Origin: Ruegeria sediminis
Lineage (GTDB): Bacteria > Pseudomonadota > Alphaproteobacteria > Rhodobacterales > Rhodobacteraceae
Assembly: GCF_005938215.1 (NCBI RefSeq)
Contig: NZ_VCPD01000001.1
Span: 496,001 to 560,000 of the forward strand
DNA length: 64,000 bases
Reading direction: 5' to 3'
Below the pieces are notes generated by a model that searched no databases, was not told the DNA's origin, and saw nothing but the letters and a program-made list of their open reading frames with translations. Both the position numbers and the translations under genes were made by a program. Of this stretch, positions 25,223-34,575 are shown one piece after another; the first letter of the stretch is position 1; every line of letters begins with the position of its first letter.

Positions 25223-28200
25223 TCATTCGGCTGGAACAGCTGTTTCGGCCGCCTGCAAAAGGTTGCCGATCTGGCGGTTGACGCGCCGCAGGGCCAGGCG
25301 CTTCCAGATGACGAAGATCGCGGGGATGACGAAAAGCGTCAGCAGCGTTGCCGTGACCATGCCTCCGACCATCGGCGCCGCGATACGTTGCATGATCTCC
25401 GATCCGGTGCCATGGCCGTACATGATCGGGATCAGGCCGGCGAAAATCGTCGCAACCGTCATCACTTTCGGGCGGACGCGCAAGAGCGCGCCCTCGAACA
25501 CGACTTCCTCGATGTCGAAGGATACAAGGCTACGGCCTTCGGAGACGGCGAGTTTCTTCCGTTTCTCCCAAGCCAGGTTTAGATAAAGCAGCATCACGAT
25601 CGCGGTTTCGACGGCGACCCCGGCCAGCGCGATGAAGCCCACCAGCACCGCCACCGAGATGTCGAAGCCGAGGTACCACAGGAACCAGACCCCGCCGGCC
25701 AAAGCTACGGGCAGCGCTGCAAGGATGATGCCCACTTCGATCACGCGGTTGAACGCCAGGAACAGCATCAGCGTGATGATCAGAAGCGTGGCAGGCGCAA
25801 CCACTGTCAGCCGCTGCTGCATCCGCTCGATGTATTCGTATTGCCCGGACCAGGTTATCGAGTAGCCCGGCGGAAGCGATACCTCCTGCGCAACCTTGGC
25901 GCGTGCCTCGTTCACGTAGCCGCCCAGGTCGCGCCCGGCGATGTCGATGAATACGAAGCCGGTGCGCCGGGCGTTTTCGGACCGGATCATGCCTGGGCCG
26001 TCGACGATGCGGACATCGGCGAGGGCACCAAGCGGGATGTGCGCACCGGAGGGGGTCACCACCGGCAGATCCTTCAGGCGTTCGGGGCTGTTTCGCCATT
26101 CCTGTGGATAGCGCAGGTTGATCGGGAAACGTTCGAGCCCCTCGACCGTTTCCGAGACCTGCATTCCGCCGATCGCTGTCTGCACCACATCCTGAACGTC
26201 GCGCACGCTCATCATGTAGCGTGCCGCGGCCTCACGGTTGACGTCGATTTCGATGAACCGTCCGCCCACGGGTCGCTCGGCATAAGCCGATGCCGTGCCC
26301 TCAATGCCGGCGACGGCGCGTTCGACCTCGACACCGATCTCTTCGATGACCGAGAGCTCCGCACCTGAAATCTTGACCCCCACCGGCGTCTTGATCCCGG
26401 TTGCCAGCATGTCGATCCGGTTCTTGATCGGCTGGATCCAGACGTTCGTCACTCCCGGCACCTGAACCGTACGGTCGAGTTCGTCACGGATTCGCTCCAT
26501 CGTCATTCCCGGCCGCCATTCGGACTCGGGCTTCAGCTGGATTGTCGTTTCGATCATGGTGAGGGGCGCGGGATCGGTAGCCGACTCGGCGCGTCCGAGT
26601 TTGCCGTGGACCGTTTTGACCTCGGGCACTGTGGCTATTAGCCGGTCCGTCTGTTGCAGGACCTCGCGCGCCTTGCCGATGGACACACCCGGGTACAGCG
26701 AGGGCATGTAGAGGAAATCGCCCTCGTTGAGCTCCGGCATGAACTCGCTGCCGATCCGCTGGAGCGGCCACCACATTGAGGTGACCAGCGCGACCGACAG
26801 CAGTGTCGTTGCCCAGGGCCAGGCAACTGCCGCGTCAAGAAACGGACGATAGGCCCAGATAACCATGCGGTTGAGGGGATTCTTGTGTTCCGGCATGATC
26901 CGCCCGCGCACGAAGTACCCCATCAGGACCGGTACAAGCGTGATCGACAAGATCGCGGCCGCTGCCATGGCGTATGTCTTGGTGAAAGCCAGCGGCTTGA
27001 AAAGCCTGCCTTCCTGGCTTTCCAACACGAAAACCGGAAGGAAGCTCACCGTGATGATCGCCAGCGAATAGAACAGTGCCGGCCCCACTTCGGATGCGCA
27101 TTCGCCGACGATCCGCCATCGATTCCGATCAGTCAGCTTCTCGTTTTCCAGCCTCCGGTGCATGGCCTCTATCATTACGATAGCTGCGTCCACCATGGCG
27201 CCGATAGCAATGGCTATGCCGCCCAGTGACATGATGTTGGCGTTCACGCCCTGCAGTTTCATGATGATGAAGGCCGCGAAGATTCCCAGAGGCAATGACA
27301 GCAAGATCACAAGTGATGAGCGCATGTGCAGCAGGAACGCCGCGCAGACCAGCACGACGACAATGAACTCTTCGGTCAGCTTGTCCTGCAGGTTGTCGAT
27401 GGCCCGCTCTATGACACCCGCGCGGTTATAGGTGGTCACCAGTTCCACGCCTTCGGGCAGGTTTGGGCGGATTTGCTCGATCCGCTCTTCGACGTTCTTG
27501 ATTGTGGCAAGAGCGTTGCCGCCCCAACGCAGGATAACGACGCCGCCCACAGCGTCACCTTCACCGCCGAATTCACCGACGCCTCTGCGAAGTTCGGGGC
27601 CAAAGCGGATATCGGCGACATCGCCAAGCGTGATCGCCGCGCCACGTTCGTTCACCATCAGCGGCGCGCGGGCGAGATCGGCCAGCTCGTCGACATATCC
27701 GGTCGAGCGGATCATGAACTCGGCTTCGCCCATCTCGATGACGCTGCCGCCAGTCTCTCTGTTGGCCGCCTGAATGGCGCCTCTTAACTGCGGCAGTGTG
27801 ATGTCGTAGGCGCGCAATTTGTCAGGATCGACCACGACCTGGTATTGGCGGACCATGCCGCCGATGGTTGCGACTTCGGATACACCGTCGACCGTCTGGA
27901 GTTCGTATTTCAGGTACCAGTCCTGCAGGGTCCGCAGCTGCGCCAGATCGTGATTGCCGGTCCGGTCTATCAGCGCGTACTGGTAAATCCAGCCGACGCC
28001 GGTCGCATCGGGTCCCAGTTGCGGAGAAACATCTTCGGGCAGGCGAGACGCGATTTGCCCAAGGTATTCCAGAACGCGGGTCCGCGCCCAGTAAAGATCG
28101 GTGCCGTCCTCGAAAACGACATAGACATAGCTGTCGCCGAAGAACGAGAAGCCGCGCACATCGCTTGCGCCCGGGACGGCAAGCATCGCAGTGGCAAGCG

Positions 28201-28402
28201 GATAGGTGATCTGGTTCTCGACCACCTGCGGCGCCTGACCGGGGTATGGGGTGCGGACGATCACCTGTACGTCAGACAAGTCGGGGATGGCGTCCACCGG
28301 AGTTTCGCGGATTGCCCAAACTCCTGCAATTCCTATCATCACCGCAAGCGCGAGGATCAGGAACCGGTTGGCCAGGGAAAGACGGATGATTGCGGGAATC
28401 AT
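25223..28402 (-). CDS. cusA: CusA/CzcA-family heavy-metal RND efflux pump
   Basis: A 1,059-residue inner-membrane proton antiporter with the 12-helix RND layout. The start IIRLSLANRFLILALAVMI, the segment VDAIPDLSDVQVIV, and GGIAIAIGAMVDAAIVMIEA in transmembrane helix 4 (bearing the proton-relay Asp) place it in the heavy-metal subfamily nearest CusA. Methionines along the periplasmic cleft are expected to bind Cu(I)/Ag(I). Its ATG overlaps the stop of cusB (ATGA), so the two are coupled. No outer-membrane factor gene (CusC) is present nearby, so it must borrow a TolC-like channel. Confidence 0.95.
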   Translation of the reverse strand: MIPAIIRLSLANRFLILALAVMIGIAGVWAIRETPVDAIPDLSDVQVIVRTPYPGQAPQVVENQITYPLATAMLAVPGASDVRGFSFFGDSYVYVVFEDGTDLYWARTRVLEYLGQIASRLPEDVSPQLGPDATGVGWIYQYALIDRTGNHDLAQLRTLQDWYLKYELQTVDGVSEVATIGGMVRQYQVVVDPDKLRAYDITLPQLRGAIQAANRETGGSVIEMGEAEFMIRSTGYVDELADLARAPLMVNERGAAITLGDVADIRFGPELRRGVGEFGGEGDAVGGVVILRWGGNALATIKNVEERIEQIRPNLPEGVELVTTYNRAGVIERAIDNLQDKLTEEFIVVVLVCAAFLLHMRSSLVILLSLPLGIFAAFIIMKLQGVNANIMSLGGIAIAIGAMVDAAIVMIEAMHRRLENEKLTDRNRWRIVGECASEVGPALFYSLAIITVSFLPVFVLESQEGRLFKPLAFTKTYAMAAAAILSITLVPVLMGYFVRGRIMPEHKNPLNRMVIWAYRPFLDAAVAWPWATTLLSVALVTSMWWPLQRIGSEFMPELNEGDFLYMPSLYPGVSIGKAREVLQQTDRLIATVPEVKTVHGKLGRAESATDPAPLTMIETTIQLKPESEWRPGMTMERIRDELDRTVQVPGVTNVWIQPIKNRIDMLATGIKTPVGVKISGAELSVIEEIGVEVERAVAGIEGTASAYAERPVGGRFIEIDVNREAAARYMMSVRDVQDVVQTAIGGMQVSETVEGLERFPINLRYPQEWRNSPERLKDLPVVTPSGAHIPLGALADVRIVDGPGMIRSENARRTGFVFIDIAGRDLGGYVNEARAKVAQEVSLPPGYSITWSGQYEYIERMQQRLTVVAPATLLIITLMLFLAFNRVIEVGIILAALPVALAGGVWFLWYLGFDISVAVLVGFIALAGVAVETAIVMLLYLNLAWEKRKKLAVSEGRSLVSFDIEEVVFEGALLRVRPKVMTVATIFAGLIPIMYGHGTGSEIMQRIAAPMVGGMVTATLLTLFVIPAIFVIWKRLALRRVNRQIGNLLQAAETAVPAE

Positions 28403-30588
28403 TGGGTCAACTCCCGTTCGGCGGCGATCCCAACCAGCGTCAGTGAGAAATCAGGGTTGCGAAGGAACAGCAGACCAACCTTCTCGCCTACCGGAAGGGT
28501 TGCCGGGTCAATAGCATCATCCACGGCGAAATCCATCGTCATCCCCGGCATGCCAATCTCGACCATTGCCTCATGGGTGATATTCACCATGCTTCGGCCC
28601 GGATCTGTCGCGTTGATCGTGCCCTCTACCTCCATAGGGGGTGGGACCGGCTCTGCGCTCGCCAATACAAGCGCCATGCCGTCTGGGCGGACGAAAGTGA
28701 GGGTCATCTCAGCTCCGGTGACCAATGTGGCCGGATCCAACTCTTCGGCAATGGCGAAGGCCATCGTCATTCCGGGCATCCCGAGTTCGGTCATCGGGCC
28801 GTGGCTGATCGTTGCCATGCGCGCCCCATCGTCCACCGCATCGATGGTGCCGCGGACGACGATCGGCGCTGCTTCCACCATCGCGGATTCCTCTGCCGTC
28901 GGTGCGTCTTTGTCGGATTCCGCCCGCAGCGCGATGATGTTGAACATGCCAGCGGTGTCCTTGGCCAGATCGAACTCGACCGGTACGTCCAAAGCCACCG
29001 ATGTCGGATCGAGCCCGGAGACCCTGAAATCCATTTCCATCGCAGGCCAGCCAAGTGCCGGAATCGGATCATGCGATACAGTCAGTTTGCCGTCCGGGGT
29101 CACGGCCCGGACGGTGCCGGTTCCCGTGGCCGCAATCCCGTCGTCGCCGCCGATCTCAACCACCGCAAGAAGGTTATCCGCGCCGCGGGCAACCGTGAAC
29201 GCGACTTCGGACGCTTCGGCCAGTTGATCGAGCGCAACATCCGCCCGCACCGGAAAATCAGAGATCATTGCCGGCCAGTCGAGGCTTTCGATGGCGCTAT
29301 GCCGGATCCTCGCCAGCCGGGCTTCGCGGTCCAGCGTGACAAGCGTGCCTGTGCCGCGCGCCGGCGCCTCGTCGGTCGGTGCCATGCGCATCAGACCGGC
29401 GCTTAGGGCGCTTTCGCTGTCGATCAGGAACTGAGCCGACGCGACGACCTCTTCGCCCGGAGCAAGTCCCTGGACGATTTCGGTTCGGCCGCCCTCGCCA
29501 AAATTGTCACGCAAGCCGGTTGTAACCAGTCGCGGTTTGAAGGTTCCGTCACCGGTCTTCAGGATTACGCGCTCCGCCGAACCGGTCCGGATAACAGCCT
29601 CGGACGGCACCGTCAGCGCCGTTCGTGTTTGGGATGAAACCAAGCTCACGGTTCCGAACATGTTAGGTCGTAAAAGCCCCTCCGAGTTGTCGAACCTCAG
29701 CCGCACCGGCAGTGTGCGGGTCTTGGGATCGAGCTCGGGGTAGATGTAATCGATCTCTCCCATAAATGTGCGCCCGCGCAGATGCTCAAACCGAGCGATG
29801 GCGCGCATGTCTTCGTCGAGCCGCGCGATATCCCGCTCGAATACATCGACGATCACCCAGACGGTGCTCAGGTCGCCAAGCGAAACGGCCGGCGTCCCGG
29901 GCTGAAGATACATGCCGTCGGCAGCCGAGAGTGCGATCACGACGCCGTCTTGCGGGGCCTTGACCTTGATGGTGCGCGCAAGCTCGCCCTGGGCTTCAAT
30001 TTCAGCGATCTGGGTGCCCGACATTCCGAGGTTCAGCAACTTGCTTCGGGCAATTTCCAGGATCTTGGGCTCCCCCGCCCTGGCTGCCCGCACCAGATCG
30101 CCGGTCGCACGGCCAATCTCGGGCGAAAACATTTCGAACAGGACGTCACCTTTCGACACACGATCACCGACTGCGCGCGTCATCAGCCGCTCGATCCACC
30201 CGTTGACGCGGGTGTGTACGTGGCTTGTCCGGTGCTCGTCGTATCGCACAAAACCGACGGTCTCGATTTTCAGCGAAATGTCCGACATCCGCGAAACCGC
30301 AGTGCGCACGCCGATGGCATTGACCTCGGCCGGAGAAAGCGACACTTCGGCGGGATCGCCTGCTGGCTCCTGCCCGGCGTAGACCGGGATCAGGTCCATA
30401 CCCATTGGCGATTTCCCGGGTTCGCCGCGTCGGTAGTTCGGATCCATCGGGGCAACCCAGTACAAGATCTCGGGACTATCCGAAGCCGAGTTTTCAGTGA
30501 AATTGAGGTAGGTCCGTTCCAGAAAAACCCCACCTGCCGCGCCTGCCGCAAGGGCAAGGATGCTGAGCGCCGTGTAACGTCCACGCAT
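28399..30588 (-). CDS. cusB: CusB-type periplasmic adaptor with four C-terminal CusF-like domains
   Basis: A 729-residue membrane-fusion protein. An N-terminal anchor is followed by a heavy-metal-binding segment (YWVAPMDPNYRRGEPGKSPM, about 43-62). The barrel-sandwich/helical-hairpin/beta-barrel adaptor spans about 80-400. The C-terminal third is a tandem of four CusF-like domains: 411-479 (degenerate, SLDWPAMISDF), 489-555 (HDPIPALGWPAMEMDF), 577-646 (HGPMTELGMPGMTMAF) and 653-724 (HEAMVEIGMPGMTMDF). Ordinary CusB is about 400 residues, and fusions with one CusF are known. Four units would make this adaptor a multi-site Cu(I) relay to CusA. It is first in the cusBA operon. Confidence 0.92.
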   Translation of the reverse strand: MRGRYTALSILALAAGAAGGVFLERTYLNFTENSASDSPEILYWVAPMDPNYRRGEPGKSPMGMDLIPVYAGQEPAGDPAEVSLSPAEVNAIGVRTAVSRMSDISLKIETVGFVRYDEHRTSHVHTRVNGWIERLMTRAVGDRVSKGDVLFEMFSPEIGRATGDLVRAARAGEPKILEIARSKLLNLGMSGTQIAEIEAQGELARTIKVKAPQDGVVIALSAADGMYLQPGTPAVSLGDLSTVWVIVDVFERDIARLDEDMRAIARFEHLRGRTFMGEIDYIYPELDPKTRTLPVRLRFDNSEGLLRPNMFGTVSLVSSQTRTALTVPSEAVIRTGSAERVILKTGDGTFKPRLVTTGLRDNFGEGGRTEIVQGLAPGEEVVASAQFLIDSESALSAGLMRMAPTDEAPARGTGTLVTLDREARLARIRHSAIESLDWPAMISDFPVRADVALDQLAEASEVAFTVARGADNLLAVVEIGGDDGIAATGTGTVRAVTPDGKLTVSHDPIPALGWPAMEMDFRVSGLDPTSVALDVPVEFDLAKDTAGMFNIIALRAESDKDAPTAEESAMVEAAPIVVRGTIDAVDDGARMATISHGPMTELGMPGMTMAFAIAEELDPATLVTGAEMTLTFVRPDGMALVLASAEPVPPPMEVEGTINATDPGRSMVNITHEAMVEIGMPGMTMDFAVDDAIDPATLPVGEKVGLLFLRNPDFSLTLVGIAAERELTQ

Positions 30589-30677
30589 GATATCCTCCAG
30601 GCTGATCGTAGTGAGACAGCCGATATTGTTGACCTATTCCCGGCGCGTCTCAGGACCGACGCCGGCAGAAATGAACG

Positions 30678-31082
30678 TCAAACGTTCTTGGGAGGCCGAA
30701 CTGGAGGTGGTGTTTCCATGTGAACGCCAAAATCGTTCACGCCTGCTTTCAGGAGCAGCATGGAAGCATTCATAACTGGGGATGGAACAATTGCGGACAG
30801 CATGTCGCAGCTGAAACATGTGCTGCCGATGCACCGGGCGGAAACCTGATTGTCCTTACATCCAGAGCGATCATCGCTCCGTGATGGAGCCGCCGATTCA
30901 TGAGTGTTAGCAAGCCCGAAACTCGATGAGTGGACCAATTCTTCGGAGTGAGTTTGCTGATGTGTCGTGTGCATGGCCATAGTCGACGAGATGTTTGTCG
31001 CAGCGGCAAAGACCAGTGCAACAAAAACGATGGCCACGCGTCGTGCCAGACATATCCAGAATCGATAGTCCACGAGCAGCAT
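30678..31082 (-). CDS. small Cys/His-containing exported protein upstream of cusB
   Basis: A 134-residue protein with an N-terminal hydrophobic segment (RVAIVFVALVFAAATNISSTMA). A His-rich stretch (MHTTHQQTHSEELVHSSS) follows, and then Cys residues in SGCKDNQVSARCIGSTCFSC. These are likely metal ligands. It has the same orientation as cusBA and ends 90 bases before cusB, so it may be the first gene of the operon. I cannot assign a family; DUF2946-like proteins in copper operons have a comparable build. Confidence 0.65.
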   Translation of the reverse strand: MLLVDYRFWICLARRVAIVFVALVFAAATNISSTMAMHTTHQQTHSEELVHSSSFGLANTHESAAPSRSDDRSGCKDNQVSARCIGSTCFSCDMLSAIVPSPVMNASMLLLKAGVNDFGVHMETPPPVRPPKNV

Positions 31083-31256
31083 ATAGCCTCGCTCGGCAAG
31101 GCTGCCAAGTGGTCACATAAGAGGTCCGATCGTCCAAGTTGATTTCCGCCGCCGGGCATCGGAAAGCCGTTTTCTGCGCATTCTTTGTGACGTTACCCCG
31201 GCACACGCCGAGAAGTACCATACGCCGGATCAGTCGGACGGCCATCAGACCAAGAT

Positions 31257-31670
31257 CTAATCTGTTTCTTTGCCCTCGATGGCGTCAACAATCGAGCATT
31301 GCCGGATTTCGCCACGCCCCGGACAGGCCTCAATCAACTTGTCCAGAACGCTTCGCATCCGGGTGAGCCCTTCGATCCGCCCCTGAATATCGTCGCGCTT
31401 GACGCGTGCGCGAGCCTGAAACGCTTCGCATCCGGCATTCGGCGCCGTGCGCAACACCAGCAGGTCGGCGATTTCGGCCAGCGAAAAGCCGAGCTTCTTG
31501 GCGCCGGAAATGAACTTCAGCCGCCAAAGCGTGTTACCACCATAATCCCGCGCTCCGCCGCTGATCGGGCGCGGCGGTTGTGCGATAAGGCCCTTCCTTT
31601 CATAGAAACGGATGGTTTCGACACCCATCCCGGCTTCGCGCGCAGCCTGGCTGATCGTGAGCGATTGCAT
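31257..31670 (-). CDS. MerR-family metal-responsive regulator
   Basis: A 137-residue MerR protein. The winged-helix region is SQAAREAGMGVETIRFYERK and the dimerisation helix follows residue 80. Three cysteines, Cys81, Cys116 and Cys125 (GCEAFQ, EACPGRG, QCSIVD), match the spacing of the Hg(II) ligands in mercury MerR rather than the two-Cys loop of CueR. It may therefore sense a thiophilic metal such as Hg(II) or a related ion. No merA, merT or merP is present here. The gene starts 26 bases from a clear MerR-type operator and faces a plus-strand membrane-protein operon. Confidence 0.88.
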   Translation of the reverse strand: MQSLTISQAAREAGMGVETIRFYERKGLIAQPPRPISGGARDYGGNTLWRLKFISGAKKLGFSLAEIADLLVLRTAPNAGCEAFQARARVKRDDIQGRIEGLTRMRSVLDKLIEACPGRGEIRQCSIVDAIEGKETD

Positions 31671-31696
31671 CTTGGTCTACCTCCGTCACCGGCACC

Positions 31697-31728
31697 TTGA
31701 CACCGTATCATGATACGGAGGGTAAAAC
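31697..31728 (+). promoter_or_regulatory. MerR-type operator/promoter for the plus-strand membrane operon
   Basis: TTGACA (31697-31702) is followed by the 16-bp palindrome CCGTATCATGATACGG (31703-31718) and a TAAAAC -10-like element at 31723. The 20-base spacer is overlong and carries the dyad, as in MerR-activated promoters, where the protein twists the spacer to allow transcription. It reads toward the gene starting at 31761. Confidence 0.82.
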
Positions 31729-31760
31729 ATTTCGGACGTGAACAGGTGTGAGGGTATCAC

Positions 31761-32789
31761 ATGCGGTTCTTCCTCAAACGGTGGTTGCTGCCGGTAGTCG
31801 GCTCGGCCTTGGCGCTCTACCTGGTGTTCGCGCTCTATGGCAGCCTCGATTTCCGGCTATTTCTGCAGGGTCTGCGCGGGGCCGACATGGTCTGGATCGC
31901 CGTTCTTGCCGCAACCATCCTGCTGGAGCAACTGATGAGCGGATGGAAGTGGCGGCAGATCCTGTTCGACGTGAAACCGGTCGGCACGCTGCGGCTGACC
32001 GGGGCGCTGCTGGCGGGGTATGGCGCGAATGTCCTTGTCCCGCTTGGCATCAGCCCGCTGGTCCGGGCCTGGCTGATCGCCCGGTTGGACCAGTTGAGCA
32101 TGGCGACCGTGCTGGCGACCACGATCATCGCCCGGTTCCTCGACGGCGTGGTTTTTGCGCTTTTTGCCGGGGTTGTGGTCGCCGCCGGCCAGATGCCGCA
32201 GATCGAAGGCGAGTTGCGGCTGGGGCTGAGCGTGGCGGGTCTGCTGAATCTCGTGCTCTTCGGCGGGCTGCTCTGGCTGCTGTTCCGGTTCCGCGCGTCG
32301 CTGCTCAGCGAAGCCCCCTTGCTCTGCCGCCTCTTCGACTCGGCGGCGGCCCGCATGGGAGCCGATGGCGCGGGCCTGCGCGCCGCATTGGGCGCCGGGA
32401 TCATCTGGCCGCGGGCGCGGGCCCGCCGCGTCGCCGCCATCGCCGCGGCCGTCGTCGGCAAGCTGGTGGCGACGACCCATTTCCTGTGGGCCGGGCTTGC
32501 CGCCGGTGTGGTGCTGAACGTGTGGGATTACCTGTTCCTGATGGTATTTGCCGGGTTCGCCATGGTTCTGGGGCGCTTCGTGCGCATCCCGGCGAGCTTT
32601 GTTTTCGGGGCGGGGTTCGCGCTCAAGGCGCTGGGGGTACCGGACGAGACGGCGCTTCTGATGATCCTGTTCAACTACGTACTGACGATCCTTCTCGTTG
32701 TCGGGATCGGTCTGACGGTGTTGTGGCAGAGCGGCATCGACATCCGCCGCGCGCGGGCGGAGGCGGAGGCCGCGAAGGGTGGCGCGTGA
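31761..32789 (+). CDS. lysylphosphatidylglycerol synthase TM / UPF0104-like membrane protein
   Basis: A 342-residue polytopic protein with about eight membrane segments, including LLPVVGSALALYLVFALYG, GADMVWIAVLAATILLEQL and FALFAGVVVAAG. The segment SGWKWRQIL and the conserved GYGANVLVPLGISPLVRAWL region are typical of the flippase-like domain of MprF/UPF0104 proteins. Such proteins move lipids across the inner membrane. The cytosolic synthase domain of MprF is absent. It lies directly behind the MerR-type operator, so it is probably metal-induced, and it overlaps the next gene by 11 bases. Confidence 0.75.
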   Translation: MRFFLKRWLLPVVGSALALYLVFALYGSLDFRLFLQGLRGADMVWIAVLAATILLEQLMSGWKWRQILFDVKPVGTLRLTGALLAGYGANVLVPLGISPLVRAWLIARLDQLSMATVLATTIIARFLDGVVFALFAGVVVAAGQMPQIEGELRLGLSVAGLLNLVLFGGLLWLLFRFRASLLSEAPLLCRLFDSAAARMGADGAGLRAALGAGIIWPRARARRVAAIAAAVVGKLVATTHFLWAGLAAGVVLNVWDYLFLMVFAGFAMVLGRFVRIPASFVFGAGFALKALGVPDETALLMILFNYVLTILLVVGIGLTVLWQSGIDIRRARAEAEAAKGGA

Positions 32790-34011
32790 TTCCGAAGAGA
32801 CGAGATTTTGGCGCATCGCCGGTGCCGGGGCGGCATTTCAGGGCGGATCGGCAGCGGTGGACAGCGCAACGGTGGTGGCGAGCCTGGTGCACATGCTGAC
32901 CGGCAGCGCGCTGGCGGTCGGCTATGCCAGCGCGGTTCTGCGCCTCGGCTGGCTGTTGCCACAGCTGTTCGTGGGTTACCTCGCTGGCCGCACGGAACGG
33001 CGGATGCCGTTCTACGCCGTTGGCGCCTATGGGCGAGCGATCGCGGTCGCGTTGATCGGTCTGCTTCTGTGGTGGGGGGCGGACTGGCCTCCGGTCCCGC
33101 TGGCGCTGGCTCTGCTGGCACTCTGGTCGATTTACGCTTTCATCAGCGGTGTCGTGGCGGTGCCCTACAATGACATCGTCGGCAGGGCGATCCCGTCGGA
33201 GCGCCGCAGCCGGATGCTGGCCTGGCGCTTTTTCGGTGGCGGCATTCTGGCGGTCCTGGTGGCGGGCCTGCTGCGCCTCGCGCTCAACACGATGCCGCCG
33301 CTCACGGCCTATGCGCTGATCTTCGGCCTCGGTGCGGGGCTGATGATCGTCTCGGCAACCCTTTTCGTCTCGGCCGGTGAACCCCCCGCCGTAGCAACAG
33401 CGCCGCGCGACCGCTCGGCCGACTTGGCGGCCTTTCTGCGCGAAGGGCTGTCAACGCTGCGGCAGGACCGCCGGTTCCGGCTGTACCTGATCTTCCAATG
33501 GCTCGGGGCAGCAACGCTGATGGCGCTGCCGTTCTACGTCGTGATGGCCGCCCGGCAGGGTCTCGGGGCGGCAGAGGTCGGCACGATGCTGGCCGCGCAA
33601 ACCTTCGGCGCGCTGGCCTCGAACCCGGTCTGGGGTCGCATCGGCGACCACACGGGCAAGCTGCGGCTGTTGCAGATCGTAGCGGTGGTGCGGATGGGGC
33701 CTCCGGTCCTTGTCCTGATGCTCGCGGCCATGGATTCGGGTCTGGCGGGGTACGCGGTTCTGTTCTTCCTGATCGGCGCCATGATGAACGGGGTGACCAT
33801 CGGTTATCTCGGCTTCCTGATGGAGATTTCACCCGACGACCGCCGCCCGGCCTATTCCGCCTGGTTCAACAGCTTCGCGGCCCCGGCGGCGCTGGCGCCT
33901 CTGTTGGGTGGAGCGCTGGCCGGTGTGATCGCTATCGAAGCTGTGTTCATTGTTGCGATCTTCGCCGCACTTGCGCAAATCGCGGTTGGTTTGCGGCTGT
34001 CTCAAGGCTGA
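32779..34011 (+). CDS. MFS transporter
   Basis: A 410-residue protein with about 12 membrane segments arranged as two six-helix halves. Loop motifs such as GYLAGRTERRMPFYAVG after helix 2 and GRIGDHTGKLRLLQ in the second half fit motif A of major facilitators. The substrate is not identifiable. The GTG start overlaps the end of the flippase-like gene, so both are translated from one message controlled by the MerR-type promoter. Export of a metal chelate or a stress metabolite is inference from context. Confidence 0.82.
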   Translation: MARDSEETRFWRIAGAGAAFQGGSAAVDSATVVASLVHMLTGSALAVGYASAVLRLGWLLPQLFVGYLAGRTERRMPFYAVGAYGRAIAVALIGLLLWWGADWPPVPLALALLALWSIYAFISGVVAVPYNDIVGRAIPSERRSRMLAWRFFGGGILAVLVAGLLRLALNTMPPLTAYALIFGLGAGLMIVSATLFVSAGEPPAVATAPRDRSADLAAFLREGLSTLRQDRRFRLYLIFQWLGAATLMALPFYVVMAARQGLGAAEVGTMLAAQTFGALASNPVWGRIGDHTGKLRLLQIVAVVRMGPPVLVLMLAAMDSGLAGYAVLFFLIGAMMNGVTIGYLGFLMEISPDDRRPAYSAWFNSFAAPAALAPLLGGALAGVIAIEAVFIVAIFAALAQIAVGLRLSQG

Positions 34012-34086
34012 AATCCTACCCATCCAATTGGTTGGTATGTTGTACAGTAACGTGCATTGGCATGTCAGAAAAATGGGAATTGGAAA

Positions 34087-34557
34087 ATGCTGATCGCGGT
34101 AATTGGGGCTATCCTGCTCGTCCTGGCAACGACCACACTACACTTGATCACATTGCGTTGGCTTTCCGGGCCATCGGCGTCGATACCAATGGCTCCAAGT
34201 TTGCGGATCCTCATGATCGTTCTGGCTGTTTTTCTGGTGCATATGGGCGAAGTTACGCTTTATGCAGTGGCCTATTGGCTTGGGGGCCAGGTTTTTGGGA
34301 TCGGCAGTTTTGGCGGCGTCCCAACCAATGCGCCGCTGGATTACTTCTACTTCTCGGTGGTCAGCTTTACCTCGCTGGGCATCGGCGAGGTGTTCCCCCA
34401 CAGCCACCTGCGCTTTTTGACCGGGGTCGAGGCACTGAATGGGCTGTTGCTGATCGCGTGGTCCGCCTCGTTCCTTTTTGTCGCGATGAACCGGCTGTGG
34501 GAATGGCAATCATTCTCGGTGCCTGAGGCTGGAGAAACGCCCGATCGGGCCGACTGA
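34087..34557 (+). CDS. two-TM ion-channel (potassium-channel-like) protein
   Basis: A 156-residue protein. It has hydrophobic segments at about 1-22 and 38-66, then the pore region YFYFSVVSFTSLGIGEVFP and a final membrane helix (LLLIAWSASFLFVAM). TSLGIGE is a variant of the TxGYG selectivity filter, with Ile in place of Tyr, as seen in many bacterial KcsA-like proteins. It is 75 bases after the MFS gene and plausibly in the same operon. It may restore membrane potential during metal stress; this is inference. Confidence 0.78.
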   Translation: MLIAVIGAILLVLATTTLHLITLRWLSGPSASIPMAPSLRILMIVLAVFLVHMGEVTLYAVAYWLGGQVFGIGSFGGVPTNAPLDYFYFSVVSFTSLGIGEVFPHSHLRFLTGVEALNGLLLIAWSASFLFVAMNRLWEWQSFSVPEAGETPDRAD

Positions 34558-34575
34558 CCCCCGCGCTCTTCCGCC

